Of a stretch of DNA of 64,000 bases, positions 11,240-21,324 are shown piece after piece; within the stretch, counting starts at the first letter, position 1; each line of letters opens with the position of its first letter. Origin of the DNA: Trematomus loennbergii (lineage: Eukaryota; Chordata; Actinopteri; Perciformes; Nototheniidae); NCBI GenBank assembly GCA_012861695.1, contig JAAOOA010000483.1:155001-219000 (forward strand). The letters run 5' to 3'. Under the pieces are notes generated by a model. It saw only the letters and a program-made list of their open reading frames with translations. It had not been told where the DNA came from and searched no databases. The position numbers and the translations under genes were made by a program.

Positions 11240-14200
11240 AAATGCAATACCAGCCGCTCAATGCGCAGTGCAGATTGGTAATGAATAAAAAAAGAAGCAT
11301 TCATTCACAAAGTAAATCAGGAGACCTTTAAAGTTTTATGTACACATCAAGTATCAGTAGGCGTGTATGAAACACATGAATTCAAAACAATTATGTACAG
11401 AAACATTTGCATGCGATAGTCCACCTTCTCTTCCCTTCCCTTTCTAACACACGGCAAGTGCAGCAACAGTCCTCGTCTCTGTAATTAGCTCAGTCCGTAG
11501 TCCAAAAGTAACTAAAAAATATAAAACAATCTCATCTATTCAGGTGAAATCGCCAGCCGCCTCTGAAGGGAAGCCAGAGAAAGCTGGCTTCCCTTGGCAT
11601 GGCCCGACCAATCATAGGTTGGCAGGGGCATCACGTGGGCCTCATCTGATTGGTCAATCCCTCAATTTTTTTTCACCAAGGGAATCCGACTGGCCTCCTC
11701 TCGCAACAGTGAATGCAATCTACTGTTTCACCATAACATCTAGAGGGCGCTGTTTGTTTCACTCTTTGTAAAATACTCAATGAGAGTGGGGAGAGACGGG
11801 CCGGCAGCAACACAGCAAAGGAGAATTATCGAAACAAAACAAAGTGTTTTTTATTTATTTAAATTATAACTACAATCCGAAAAAACAGGGGAAGCCTGGC
11901 TTCCCTTGGCCTCCGGGAGAAAACGCCACTGGTGCAGATATGTGTGGACATCCATCAACTCATCCAGTCCACATCCGTCTAGTTCTCTGTGGAATCGAGC
12001 TATTTAACCTCGGTAGATTTATTAAAGTGAAGCGCAGACACGCTGCTCTGTAACATATAAAAAAAGCTAAGCTACGCAGGAATCCTTTGATACTTCCTCA
12101 ACTCCTTCACCTTCCTCCCCTGTCTCCCGCCTGCCAGAGGGCGAGCTGCCAGGGGTGGTTCTGCCTGTTCTCAGCAGCCACTGGTACCAGGGTCAACACA
12201 AACACACACTTAAGCATGTAAGTGTGTGTTTGGAGGAATGCACGGTGCCAAGGAGGGTTTAACACACACTCAAACTAGCACGGGAGTCACGCAACATTTT
12301 TGCACAGAAACCCTTCCACAAACGCTCTTAATATCTCACTCTGTGTGTGTGTGTGTCCCATTCCTTGGCAAAGAGCAGCTCCACTCTTACGAGGTTTATC
12401 CATGGGCCCATAAAATAGCAGCAAAAGCCACTTGAATCAGGGTGAAATTGGAAACAAGGGGCGCCCTCTTAAAAACAGTAAATACATCCCCACACATCCA
12501 TCCAGCTGTGATTTCACCCTGCACACCTCTATCTCCCACCGCTCGTTTTAGCCGGCGGTTTGAAAGCTGACAAGTGGACTGACTTACTGTGGTCGCAAAA
12601 CACTCACACACAACCACACTGTGCACGGACACTTTTAGCTTCCTGATACAAGGGTGACATGACAGACCCAGGAGCAACACCACAGAGCGAGAGGTTTTGG
12701 GGAAGACTCAGACTTTGAGTGTTTCAGACCGATAGGCAGGAGGTTTGAAAGAGCGATCGTACGACTGACTAGGCGGAGGAGAGTGGAGGTGGGTTTGGCT
12801 CCACAGAAGCTTGACTGCAGGCCTGCCGCTATCATCACCCCCGACCGAGGGGGGGGTTCATGTTTGTGGAAGTAGAAGTGCAGACTTTGAATTTATGATG
12901 ATCAGAGGGACAAAGTGAGAAATGATGAGAGAGCAGAGGAGATCTTGAGTTAGATCCATCCTGCAATCCATCATATTGGGTTGAGTAGTAGCAAAGTTGG
13001 ACACGAGAATAAGAGGATCATTGACTTTTTTAGACTATTTGTTTCCGTTATAGTCGACTTGCCAGCAGTGTGAACCTGGAAATGTGGAGTACTTTAGTAG
13101 GAAAAAAAATGGCAGTTTTGAATCGCCTTAAACTTTGAGATTGACCAAAAATTCATGAGCCCACCAGGAGTACACATATGGCCACTTTCTGGGCCAAACT
13201 GAAAATGTTCATCCAGAAAAATGTCATAAATCGATTCAACGTCCTCAATTACCTCCAAACCCACTCCAAGATGCCAATTTGTAACCATTGTCTGCATATG
13301 GTAATTAATGCTAAACATGCAACTTATGCTAATTGTGCAAATTGCCCAACATATGCAAGTTAGCATCCGGTAGTTTCTATGAGCTTGGGATCTATACTAT
13401 ACATTTCTAACATAAAACGTCGGGGTACTCAACATTTCCGGGTGCACGAGTACGTTTTTACGATCTGGCAAACAGACTATTACTGTAGTGTCGATGATGT
13501 GTTCAGGCTCTTTTTGTTGGTCTACAGTACCTTGAAAAACAAAGTCATATGCGAGCCACATTGACAGGAAAAGAACAGGAGAGGAGAAAGTATGAGTAAC
13601 TGGAGGACAGAGCAGCGTGGCAAAAGTTTTTGAGGAGAGGCCCGGGGATTCTGGGTGGTCTGCTCTGGGCAGATGTCAGTTTTTGAAGCAACAGTACGGC
13701 CAAAGGAGTTACAACTTCCTCTAATGTTGGCTGCAGGGATTTCTGCCACTCAGGGGGAGGGTTTATAGGGCAAGGCGTCCTATGGGGTGCTCGTGTCCTT
13801 GATTGAAGTCAAGACATGTTAAGGGAAAAGCAATATTGGCCAGAAACCACAAACAATAACATTTGAAAAGTGAAACAGTTTCAATTACCGACTCACAAAA
13901 TGTGATTTACCCTCTATAAGTCAAAGTGATACATTTGATATACCTCGTTTTCATTTGGTCAAAAGTGGGCTTTTCTGAGTATAAAGTGAATCAATACATG
14001 CGACATAAGAATTCATAAAACTCTTTCACTCTTTGAAGTTTGACCGCTCACATATTTTTAAAACACTGTTCATTTATTTGTTTAAAACATATCCACTTAT
14101 TTGTATATTATTACAGTTTATTGAATTGATTCTACTGTTTTACTTTTTACTCTCAATTTACTTGCATCATTATGTCTCTGGCACTATTTTGTGTAAAGTA

Positions 14201-14697
14201 TTCAATGGTGCAGAAATGACCAATTAACGTAATTAGAACACATCCACCTTTACGTTAGTGTTAGTGACGGCATGCAGGTAGTTATGATGGGTCAAATCCA
14301 CCCAAATGACCCCAGAAGTGGGTGTTTTTTTGCTAAACATCTCTAAAAAGGTCAAATGTCACTTGTTTTGCATCAATCTTGATACAGGTACTTATGTTAT
14401 AGTTTGGATTCCTAAAGCTTTTAGTCATGTTTTTTTTTTGGACGGACACTATAATTTACATTTTTTTACTATGTTCAATCTGAATTTACTTTAAAATAAA
14501 CATCTATATTGATTCTGACTTTTCCACATCCAACTCACAGGTTTATCATTGCTTTGAGAAAAAAGATTATTAATTTACCCCTTTTAGAAGTGAAGATATA
14601 GTCATTTGTTCTGGGCATGTCATTTTCGAGCCTGAGGCCTGGAAAACAGGCTCAGGGCTTAACAGGTTAAACCCTAACACTAGCTTCTTACTTCTGG

Positions 14698-14958
14698 TTT
14701 CAGGTAAATATAAGGAGATTATCCTGTTGAATAAAACTTGCAAGCATCATAAGCATGTGTTATTTTCTGCGTTAATTGATAATGCAATGGAAACAAATCC
14801 CATTGGCTTTTTGTCGAGGGAACCAGTGTGATGTTAACTTCTGGGTCAGCCTACAGAAATGCCTCATCCCTGCACCACCATACAGTACACTCATATTGTA
14901 TGTTGTGTTGTTCAAGGAGCATAAGACTTCCGATTATCATTGCCAAAACTACACTCTG
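14698..14958. repeat. Dispersed repeat fragments next to the split hAT
   Basis: Two pieces are seen. The part from about 14715 to 14870 (ATCCTGTTGAA..., GAGGGAACCAG, TGGGTC.GCCTAC) resembles 24430-24550 elsewhere in the window. The end piece at about 14905-14958 (TTCAAGGAGC...CCAAAACTACACT) resembles 47190-47232 and 48895-48943. These are old interspersed repeats of unknown family. Confidence 0.5.
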
Positions 14959-14961
14959 GCC

Positions 14962-16168
14962 CAAGGGTGTCCAAACTACGGCCCGTCTTAGATTGTACTT
15001 CTTAAATATATAGGTAAAAATGTATTACACGGTAGTAATCGTGTATTAATAAGCCCACTTTCCAAATTCTGTCAATTAAAGTTGAGAACATTTTCTAACA
15101 AATCTTAGTTAAAAAAAAAGGACCAATAACTTATTTACCTAACAAGCTTGAAATAGACCCTTCATATTTCCCCTTATAAGCAATCTGAAGCTTCTGTTTT
15201 GAGGGATGAGCTGCCAACAAAATAAAGTAAACCCTAGAAAGCTTTTTTTCTTAAAGGTCCCATGACATGCTTTTCCGGTTATTACCCGTCCCCTTGTGTG
15301 TTATGTAGCTTTTTATGCATGTAAACGGTCTGCAAAGTTACAAACCCTCAAAGTACACCCTGTAGCGAGTAAAACTCTAACACAGAAAATACCTGTCTAT
15401 GCTGCCCCAGAACGCCTCGTTGGAGATTTTTCTTTTTCCATTTTTTTGTGACGAGTATAGTGACGTAACGAGTATAGTGACGTAACAGCTCCTCACACAC
15501 ACTCACTCAGCCTTATCTTTTCTCAGCCGCGGCTCCGCGAATTTCTGCACACACACACAGTGTGCTCAGGCTGAGTTCCGCGGTGCACCAGTAACCCAGC
15601 TCACACTGTCCGCTCCTCGAGCCTCAAAGGGCGGAGCAGCGAGCCCTGCAACGTCCCGCCAACACGGCACCCAGACCCCACGCGCATTCTCATCTGTTTG
15701 TCATTACTGGTGTCATTTTCTGGGTGCTATCAAACGCCATTGTAAACATAATCACTGATGTTCCGCTGTAACGGTGGTGGACTCATCAGAACAGAGTGGG
15801 CGAGCTTACCAATCAGAGCACAGTGGGCTCATAGGGAGGGGGGGGGGGGGCAGGAGCTCCAGCAAGCCGTTTAGGACAGAGAGTGAATACACATACTATA
15901 TAGAGATGCTGTATGAGAAACCAATGCGAGTTTGGAACAATATAAATCTATTCTAGTATAGACCTCAACAATGGAATTATGATCAGTAGAAATGGCCATG
16001 TCATGGGACCTTTAAGGCATTATCAGGTATCAAGCATAATTTACCTACTTGATTGATTTTTCGAACTTATAACTGAACCTATGAGGCAATATACCTCTAG
16101 TGAGTGGCCCAGCCCTTCGTATGTTTTTCTGTATGTGGCCCTCTGTGAAAAAAGTTTGAACACCCCTG
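14962..16168. mobile_element. hAT (Charlie-like) element, interrupted by a TTAA element
   Basis: The left end is CAAGGGTGTCCAAACT and the right end is AGTTTGAACACCCCTG, a close inverted pair. The flanking octamers are CTCTGGCC (14954-14961) and CTCTAGCC (16169-16176), matching at 7 of 8 positions. The CAGGGGTGTCCAAAC-type terminus with an NTCTAGNN target is characteristic of Charlie-group hAT elements. The element is split by the insertion at 15251-16015, leaving about 290 bp and 150 bp of its own sequence. No transposase remains. A related copy lacking the insertion lies at 19805-20105 in the opposite orientation. Confidence 0.8.
15251..16015 (+). mobile_element. TTAA-flanked miniature element (piggyBac-like), copy 4, nested in a hAT
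   Basis: TTAA borders at 15251-15254 and 16012-16015 enclose ends AGGTCCCATGACATGC and CATGTCATGGGACCT, a near-perfect inverted repeat of about 15 bp. The interior begins TTTTCCGGTTATTACCCG, the same as the element at 16543-17348, so the two are relatives in the same orientation. The central part is CpG-rich. There is no transposase. Confidence 0.85.
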
Positions 16169-16221
16169 CTCTAGCCAATGTGAACATGACAGTGAAAGCC
16201 TTTGAATCTTTCCTCCTCCAG

Positions 16222-16487
16222 GAGTAAACCAGCTGAAGACTCTGAAGGCACGGACCCCAGCACCTCATCTACAGACAGCTGGATGACCGGTTCCCCGACA
16301 CGGAGCTGGAGCTGGAGGAGCCGGAGGACATGCCGGGCCTCGGGGGGGAGGAGCTGCCTCACATCCTGCTCCCCGACAGCCTGAGCCAGCTGGAGGAGTT
16401 CGGACGACACAAACGGCCTCGCAAAACTCACAGAGGTCACGGGAGGCCCCGCCTCTTCAGTGACCTGTGGGTGCGCATCGGGGACAG
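16222..16487 (+). CDS. Internal coding exon B of the unrecognised gene, with an apparent 1-base frameshift
   Basis: The acceptor TTTCCTCCTCCAG precedes 16222 and the donor GACAG/GTGAGA follows 16487. Entering in the phase left by exon A, the exon encodes [12 protein letters not shown] and then soon hits a stop (16382-16384). Shifting frame at the CCCC run at 16255-16258 gives an uninterrupted frame to the donor: [20 protein letters not shown], then an acidic segment, then a basic segment with [16 protein letters not shown], then [15 protein letters not shown] fits a furin-type cleavage consensus (RXKR), which hints at a secreted precursor, but this is inference. One extra C would restore the phase, so an assembly undercall, a real null allele and a decaying gene are all possible. 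Confidence 0.65.
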
Positions 16488-16542
16488 GTGAGATATCTAC
16501 GATCATCTATCGTGCTATTTTATGTATTTTTTCTTTTCTGCC

Positions 16543-17348
16543 TTAAAGGAGAGGTGTCATGCTTTTCCGGTTATTACCCGTCCCCTTGTGTGTTATGAAG
16601 GTTTTTATGCATGTAAACGCTGCAGAGTCAAAACCAAAGTACACCCTGTAGCGAGTAAAACTCTAACACAGAAAAGACCTCCCAAAACGCCTCGTGGAGA
16701 TTTCTCATGTTCTTCCTGGGCATCGTGACGTCTGGATACCCAGTAGCCACGCCCAGAGCTATGACGCGATACGGTCATGCGGTACCCGGAACCAAATGGA
16801 CCAATCCGTGGAGCCGTTACATTACGTCCGCGGAGCCGTTACGTTAAGCCCCCGCTGATTGGTCCAAATTGACCAATCCACGGACTTCCTCACACACAGG
16901 CAGCTCTGCTGATTTCTCCTCCCTGGCTGCAGGCTGATAACAGACAGTTGGGATCGCGGCGAAATTCTCTCTGCAGACCCATTCTCACAGCGTTTATCAA
17001 CCTTTTTCTTACTGAATATCAAGCCACACTTATTGTTTTTACTTCGGCTGTGAGTTTGGCTGTGTATCGCTAACAAGGAAACAACACCTCCACGGAGCTG
17101 AGCGCGATTCACAACGTCCCGACCAATCAGAGCACACTGTGCTCACAGGGAGGGTGGGGGCTGGAGCTATTGGAGCTCCAACGAGCCGTTAAAGGCAGAG
17201 AGTGAAATTCAGTGAATACACGTAGTTTACAGAGATGCTGTATGAGAACCAATGTGAGTTTGGAAAAATGCACAGTATAAATATATTTTAGTATACCTCA
17301 ACAATGGAATTATGATCAGTGGAAATGGCCATGACACCTCTCCTTTAA
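16543..17348 (+). mobile_element. TTAA-flanked miniature element (piggyBac-like), copy 5
   Basis: TTAA borders enclose the inverted ends AGGAGAGGTGTCATGC and CATGACACCTCTCCT. The interior matches the 15251-16015 element for long stretches (TTTTCCGGTTATTACCCG near the left, CAACAATGGAATTATGATCA near the right) but has different terminal bases and a different GC-rich middle. The element sits 56 bp downstream of exon B in the same orientation as copy 4. Confidence 0.85.
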
Positions 17349-17998
17349 GTATGATAAATGTTGCCGTGTTGGAGAAGCTTTAGACTAGGTTTCATTGCCA
17401 ACAGCCACCCTGTAGATATTGTTCATTTGACAATAAAGCCTTTTCTATCACTATATTGGTTTTCAGCTCTATATTGTATGAGGTTGTTTTTTGGAAGTAT
17501 ATCATGATTTGATCAAATCTTATACAATAAAATGTGACATGATAGATGAAATTCAATAATCTCAAAGGAAATGTATGCGATTGCTCAAAATGACATAATA
17601 AAAACAAAAAACATGAAGTAATAAATAAAAAGTGTCTATGATGTAATGTTGACAAACTGCATAATACAATTTTATAAAAAGTAAGACACATTTTGTTGAC
17701 CAAGTGAACTAAAATATGAAGTAAAACATTCTTATTATTGTTAAACTGAATTGGATATTCGAGGAAAAAAAGCTTCAAAATGTAAGAGCACTTGACTCGA
17801 CATATCTGGCAACGCCTTTTTGTAAATGATTCTGACCATAAGTCAGCTATAAAGTATTCACATTGGAGAAAAACTGAAGCATTGTTTGCTTTAAAGATTT
17901 AAAATTGACATTGTCAAAATGATTGAAGATATATTTGTGTTGATTGATCACCAAAGAAGCTAAACCCCTGTTATCTTGTGTCCTCCTCCCTCCTGCAG
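17349..17998 (+). other. Remaining part of intron B-C
   Basis: AT-rich intronic sequence. A TTTGACAATAAAGCC motif near 17426 resembles a LINE tail but is too short to assign. The pyrimidine-rich tract just before 17998 (TCCTCCTCCCTCCTGCAG) is an acceptor for the last exon. Confidence 0.45.
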
Positions 17999-18015
17999 CA
18001 CCACTCCTCCCCCAG

Positions 18016-18196
18016 TGTGAGGATAGTGAACGGCTATGTGACCGTGGAGCCTCCCCTCACCCACCAGGAGCCACAGACGAACAGAAAGCTCCGTCACAAA
18101 GGAACCCTGACCCTGACCCTGCCTCCCCCTCCCCCACCCCCCGCTCTGCTCAGTCAGCCTCCGTGCACAGCGCGCTCACACCATCGTGTATTTTAG
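18016..18196 (+). CDS. Last coding exon C of the unrecognised gene
   Basis: Using the acceptor CCTCCCCCAG ending at 18015, the two bases left by exon B plus one T make a serine codon. The frame then continues VRIVNGYVTVEPPLTHQEP, a basic stretch, TLTLTLPPPPPPP and a C-terminal SHHRVF before TAG at 18194-18196, giving 60 residues including the junction serine. An upstream acceptor (CTCCTGCAG ending at 17998) adds 17 nt and would end the protein after STTPPPV at TGA 18018-18020. I prefer the downstream acceptor because its frame is longer and protein-like, but both sites look usable. The proline run suggests a disordered tail. Confidence 0.55.
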
Positions 18197-18530
18197 CCTG
18201 GCTGTTATCACACATGCTGCTCACCTCCTGACCGAGGAGACAGCACAGCGGTATCTAAACACACACACACACACACTGCTGCCTTCTTCCATACCAGAGC
18301 AGTGGAATGTACCTGATAAACAAGGAATGAGCATCTCACATGCAGGACGAGAGATGGAGGAACAGTCCTGCTGTCGGCCTCCACCCACAGCGAGAGAACA
18401 GATACAGCCTGAAGAAGACTTTACGAACATTTACAAGTCTCCGAATGTGCAGAATAAGCTCTCAGCCAAGCAACCAATGGACTGTGTTGGAGTTTGCAAA
18501 CCTCAATAAAGTATTATGGTGGAATAACAA
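18197..18530 (+). other. Probable 3' untranslated region
   Basis: The stretch after the stop codon runs to a canonical AATAAA at 18505-18510. It includes a short CA run near 18260-18275. Chance frames in it have no splice context. The true cleavage site is not visible but should lie 10-30 bases beyond AATAAA. Confidence 0.5.
18505..18510 (+). terminator. Polyadenylation signal AATAAA
   Basis: The hexamer AATAAA lies 309 nt after the stop codon of exon C, followed by a GT-rich stretch (GTATTATGGTGG). This is a plausible cleavage and polyadenylation context for the gene. Confidence 0.5.
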
Positions 18531-18578
18531 ACACATAACACAATGAAAAGATGTTTTAAGAAGTTGTGTGGTGGAACA

Positions 18579-18894
18579 GAGGGCTGGGTAATATATCAGT
18601 GTTGGGAAATAAGACTAGAAATCTTCTTAGATTTTGGATAACATAATAAAAGTGTTATTTCTTCCTGGTTTTAAAGGCTGCATTACAGTAGGGGGGAGGG
18701 CTTTTCTGAATGTACCAGGTTATTTCAGCACGTCTTCCTACTTGGACATTCAATCCACAGTACTGATTAGTATTAGTATTAGTATTTTGAGAAAGCATCA
18801 CATTTCAACCCTAAAATAAAATAAGGATACCGATATCAAGGTATTTGGTGATACATATTGGGATATGTGATTGTCTTCATGTTGCCCAGCCCTG
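18579..18894. mobile_element. hAT-like miniature element with 8-bp target duplication
   Basis: The flanks are GTGGAACA (18571-18578) and GTGGAACT (18895-18902), matching at 7 of 8. The ends read GAGGGCTGGGTAATA and TTGCCCAGCCCTG, an inverted pair of the GGGCTGGGC type common in fish hAT miniature elements. The 316-bp interior is AT-rich and non-coding. It sits just beyond the gene's polyadenylation signal. Confidence 0.75.
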
Positions 18895-19732
18895 GTGGAA
18901 CTTTCCATCTACTAAAATCTGTAATACTGTATAGAATAAGACCAAGTGTTTCTTAATATTGAGAGTAGGACATACTAAAAACAGTTATTATAACTCTGTG
19001 GTAAATGAGTTGAATGCATAGAGTTAAACAGTACTGTGTAGGAGGTGGAGCACTCAGTTGCCACTTTTTTTGTAAATTGTGCATTTTGTTCATAAAGAAA
19101 TATTGTATATTTATTATTTCTGGAAGAAAAGAGTATATTTTCTTGCTTTTTTTGAAGATAAATGTAAAAATAAACTTTGAAAACGAATAATTGCTGAAAG
19201 ATTTCTTTTGATCCGGTACACATCATTTGGGTTTGACTTTCATGGCCAGACATTGGAGAAAAAACTGATGAAATATAATGAACAGCCTCCTAAAGACAGC
19301 CAGCAATAAATCCATTCATATTCCTATATGAATTGATATATGTAATATGTCATATGTGAATTATTACATTGGCTATATTTAATAATCACAGTAAGATTAA
19401 CTTGGATGAAGTGAGTGGCATCAATGTATTCATTTCTTGATGTATTTATTATTAAGCACCATGCATATTCATGAAACCATGAATTAATGTGGTAACAATT
19501 AGGCTACATTTAGTGACGTGTGTATGTGACAAGTTGGCAGATGACGAAGCTTAACCTGTGTCATGCTTTCTTTAACACTTAACTTAGTGTATTGAAAAGA
19601 GTAAATGCACATTACAGTATGTTGGACTGCGGGTTAAAGACCTTTTGATTACAGTGTACACACCCAAATATTATACTGAAAACATAACTGAGCAGACCAT
19701 AAGGGGGAAAAGAGACAACATGTGATCTCAGT

Positions 19733-19746
19733 CTGCCACCTGCTGG
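19733..19746 (-). promoter_or_regulatory. CTCF-type binding motif (minus strand)
   Basis: Read on the minus strand the 14-mer is CCAGCAGGTGGCAG, which fits every position of the core CTCF consensus CCASYAGRKGGCRS. It lies in complex sequence about 1.2 kb beyond the gene's polyadenylation signal and just before the hAT fragment at 19805. Binding in cells is not shown by sequence alone. Confidence 0.55.
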
Positions 19747-19804
19747 CCAAACAGGGAAACACTTCACTTAAATAATCTACTACACATACAGAAAAATATA
19801 CAAA

Positions 19805-20105
19805 GGGCTGGGCCACTCACTAGAGGTATATTAAATTCAGTTCACAGTTGCAATCAATCAATGTAGGTAAACTATTCTTGATACTTGAAAACTGCCTATA
19901 TCACAGCTCTCCATACGGTTTCATTTATTTTGTTGGCAGCTCATCCCTCAAAACAGAAGCTCAGATTGCTTATAATAAGAGGAAATAGGAAGGGTCTATT
20001 TCAAGCTTGTTATGAAAATAAGTTATTGGCTTTTTTATTATCAACTTAGATTTGTTAGAACATGTTTTCAACTTGAATGGACTGAATCTATTTGAAAAGT
20101 GGGAC
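19805..20105 (-). mobile_element. Truncated Charlie-like hAT copy without the nested insertion
   Basis: The reverse complement of this segment aligns with the two hAT flanks around the 15251-16015 insertion. GGGCTGGGCCACTCACTAG matches the right flank near 16107-16125, and TTTTGTTGGCAGCTCATCCC matches the left flank near 15200-15220. Neither terminal inverted repeat is present, so the copy is truncated at both ends. It has a short unrelated stretch where the other copy carries the TTAA element. Confidence 0.7.
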
Positions 20106-20495
20106 TAAGTGAAACTTAAAAATGCAATAAAAAGTCTGAATCCTGTTTTTACTTCTCAAAGGGAACATTATAAACACATTGGCAGATCAAGATGTTTCTC
20201 ACAATCTTGTGAATTAATGACATATACGTTTCTGAAACAGTTCAAAGTTAAACACAGGTTAACTGAAGATGTAGATCATGGCAGCTATTGACAGGTAAAA
20301 GGATTCTCGGCTGTGATGTTGATCTGGTATGTCTGCAGAGGTATTCAAAGATTCATGATGATTAATGAAGGAGATGTGGTAAGATTGTAGGAATTCTCAT
20401 GATGACATTTACCTCAATGTGATTTATACCGAAGCTTTTACATTATTCACCTGCATCGTTGGAAGCTGAGAGCTCCTTATGAGCCATATTTAAAC

Positions 20496-21324
20496 TTAAC
20501 CCTTAGATGCATAAGTGGGTCTTTTTTGACCCGGTGAGGTGGTTTTATTGAAGTATCTTTGTAATTACATTTTTTTATCATTTCATATTCCAGTTATTCC
20601 TCAAAAAACATGTTTTGGATATCATGCCATTCACATTTTAAATGTACATTTTAAGAAATTGTAGTTTTTGTATTACTATCCCAAGCTTCCATAAGTGGGC
20701 CAAAAATGACCCGCATGCATTTTCTATGGGATCCTATGGGAACCTTTGATTCTTATCACCTGTCAGGAATACATTCACTGTGGACACAGACTACATCACA
20801 AGTGACACCTCTCAGGAAGATTATTTTACACAGCAAGATCGGATACCTGTCAGTATAATAATAATAATAATACATTATATATTATATTTGTATAGGCTTT
20901 TCAAGGACTCAAAATCGCTTTACAATATAAGGGAAGGTTAGGGTGGGGGGTATAGGACTATCAAACTTGATCAACCGGCATGGATTGATGGGGGGTGGGC
21001 TATGAGTAGACAAGAGAAGAAGAGATGAGTTTTGAAAAGGGACTGGAATACTGTGAGGGTCTCAGAATAGCAAAGATCTTTGCATCAATATGTTCAAAAC
21101 GTTTTTTTTCAAAATGTAAAAAAATTCTAAAATTAGAAATAGTGAAAAGTTAAATATAAAATATTTCTAGTGTGAACCAAAATATAATACTAAATATTAG
21201 ACAAGTGATTTTTCTTAACCAAAATGACAAAAATGGCATAAAAACACATTATTCTAATACGGGTCCTTTTTGACCCACTTATGGAAGAGTGTAGGGTCCA
21301 GTCACTCGTGCATCTAAGGGTTAA
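20496..21324. mobile_element. TTAA-flanked element with CCCTTAGATGCA ends (piggyBac-like)
   Basis: The borders are TTAA at 20496-20499 and 21321-21324. The ends CCCTTAGATGCA and TGCATCTAAGGG are perfect 12-bp inverted repeats, and CCC/GGG termini next to TTAA are typical of piggyBac elements. A further module ATAAGTGGGYC-N5-6-TGACCC occurs three times: at 20511-20532, 20691-20712 and inverted at 21261-21282. A segment near 20860-21066 (with CGCTTTACAATATAAGGG) looks like an unrelated insertion. There is no transposase frame. Confidence 0.8.

Larger units (their letters stand above)
10969..11931. mobile_element. hAT-type element with 8-bp target duplication
   Basis: The element is flanked on both sides by the exact 8-bp sequence GTGCAGAT (10961-10968 and 11932-11939). 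The right end reads inward as CAGTGGCGTTTTCTCC, and the left end (CAATAGCGTGGCGTGG) is a diverged version. Both ends are followed by a GGGGAAGCC motif. An 8-bp duplication with CA...TG termini indicates the hAT superfamily. At 963 bp and with no transposase frame, it is non-autonomous. It contains a G20 run at 11022-11041 and a C20 run at 11220-11239. Confidence 0.8.
10643..16221 (+). other. Intron A-B, heavily colonised by DNA transposons
   Basis: This 5.6-kb interval runs from the GTGAGC donor at 10643 to the pyrimidine-rich acceptor TTTCCTCCTCCAG ending at 16221. It contains a hAT element at 10969-11931, a second hAT at 14962-16168 interrupted by a TTAA element at 15251-16015, and a dispersed repeat fragment around 14698-14958. 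The remainder (about 11.9-14.7 kb) is complex sequence with no supported exon. Confidence 0.55.
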
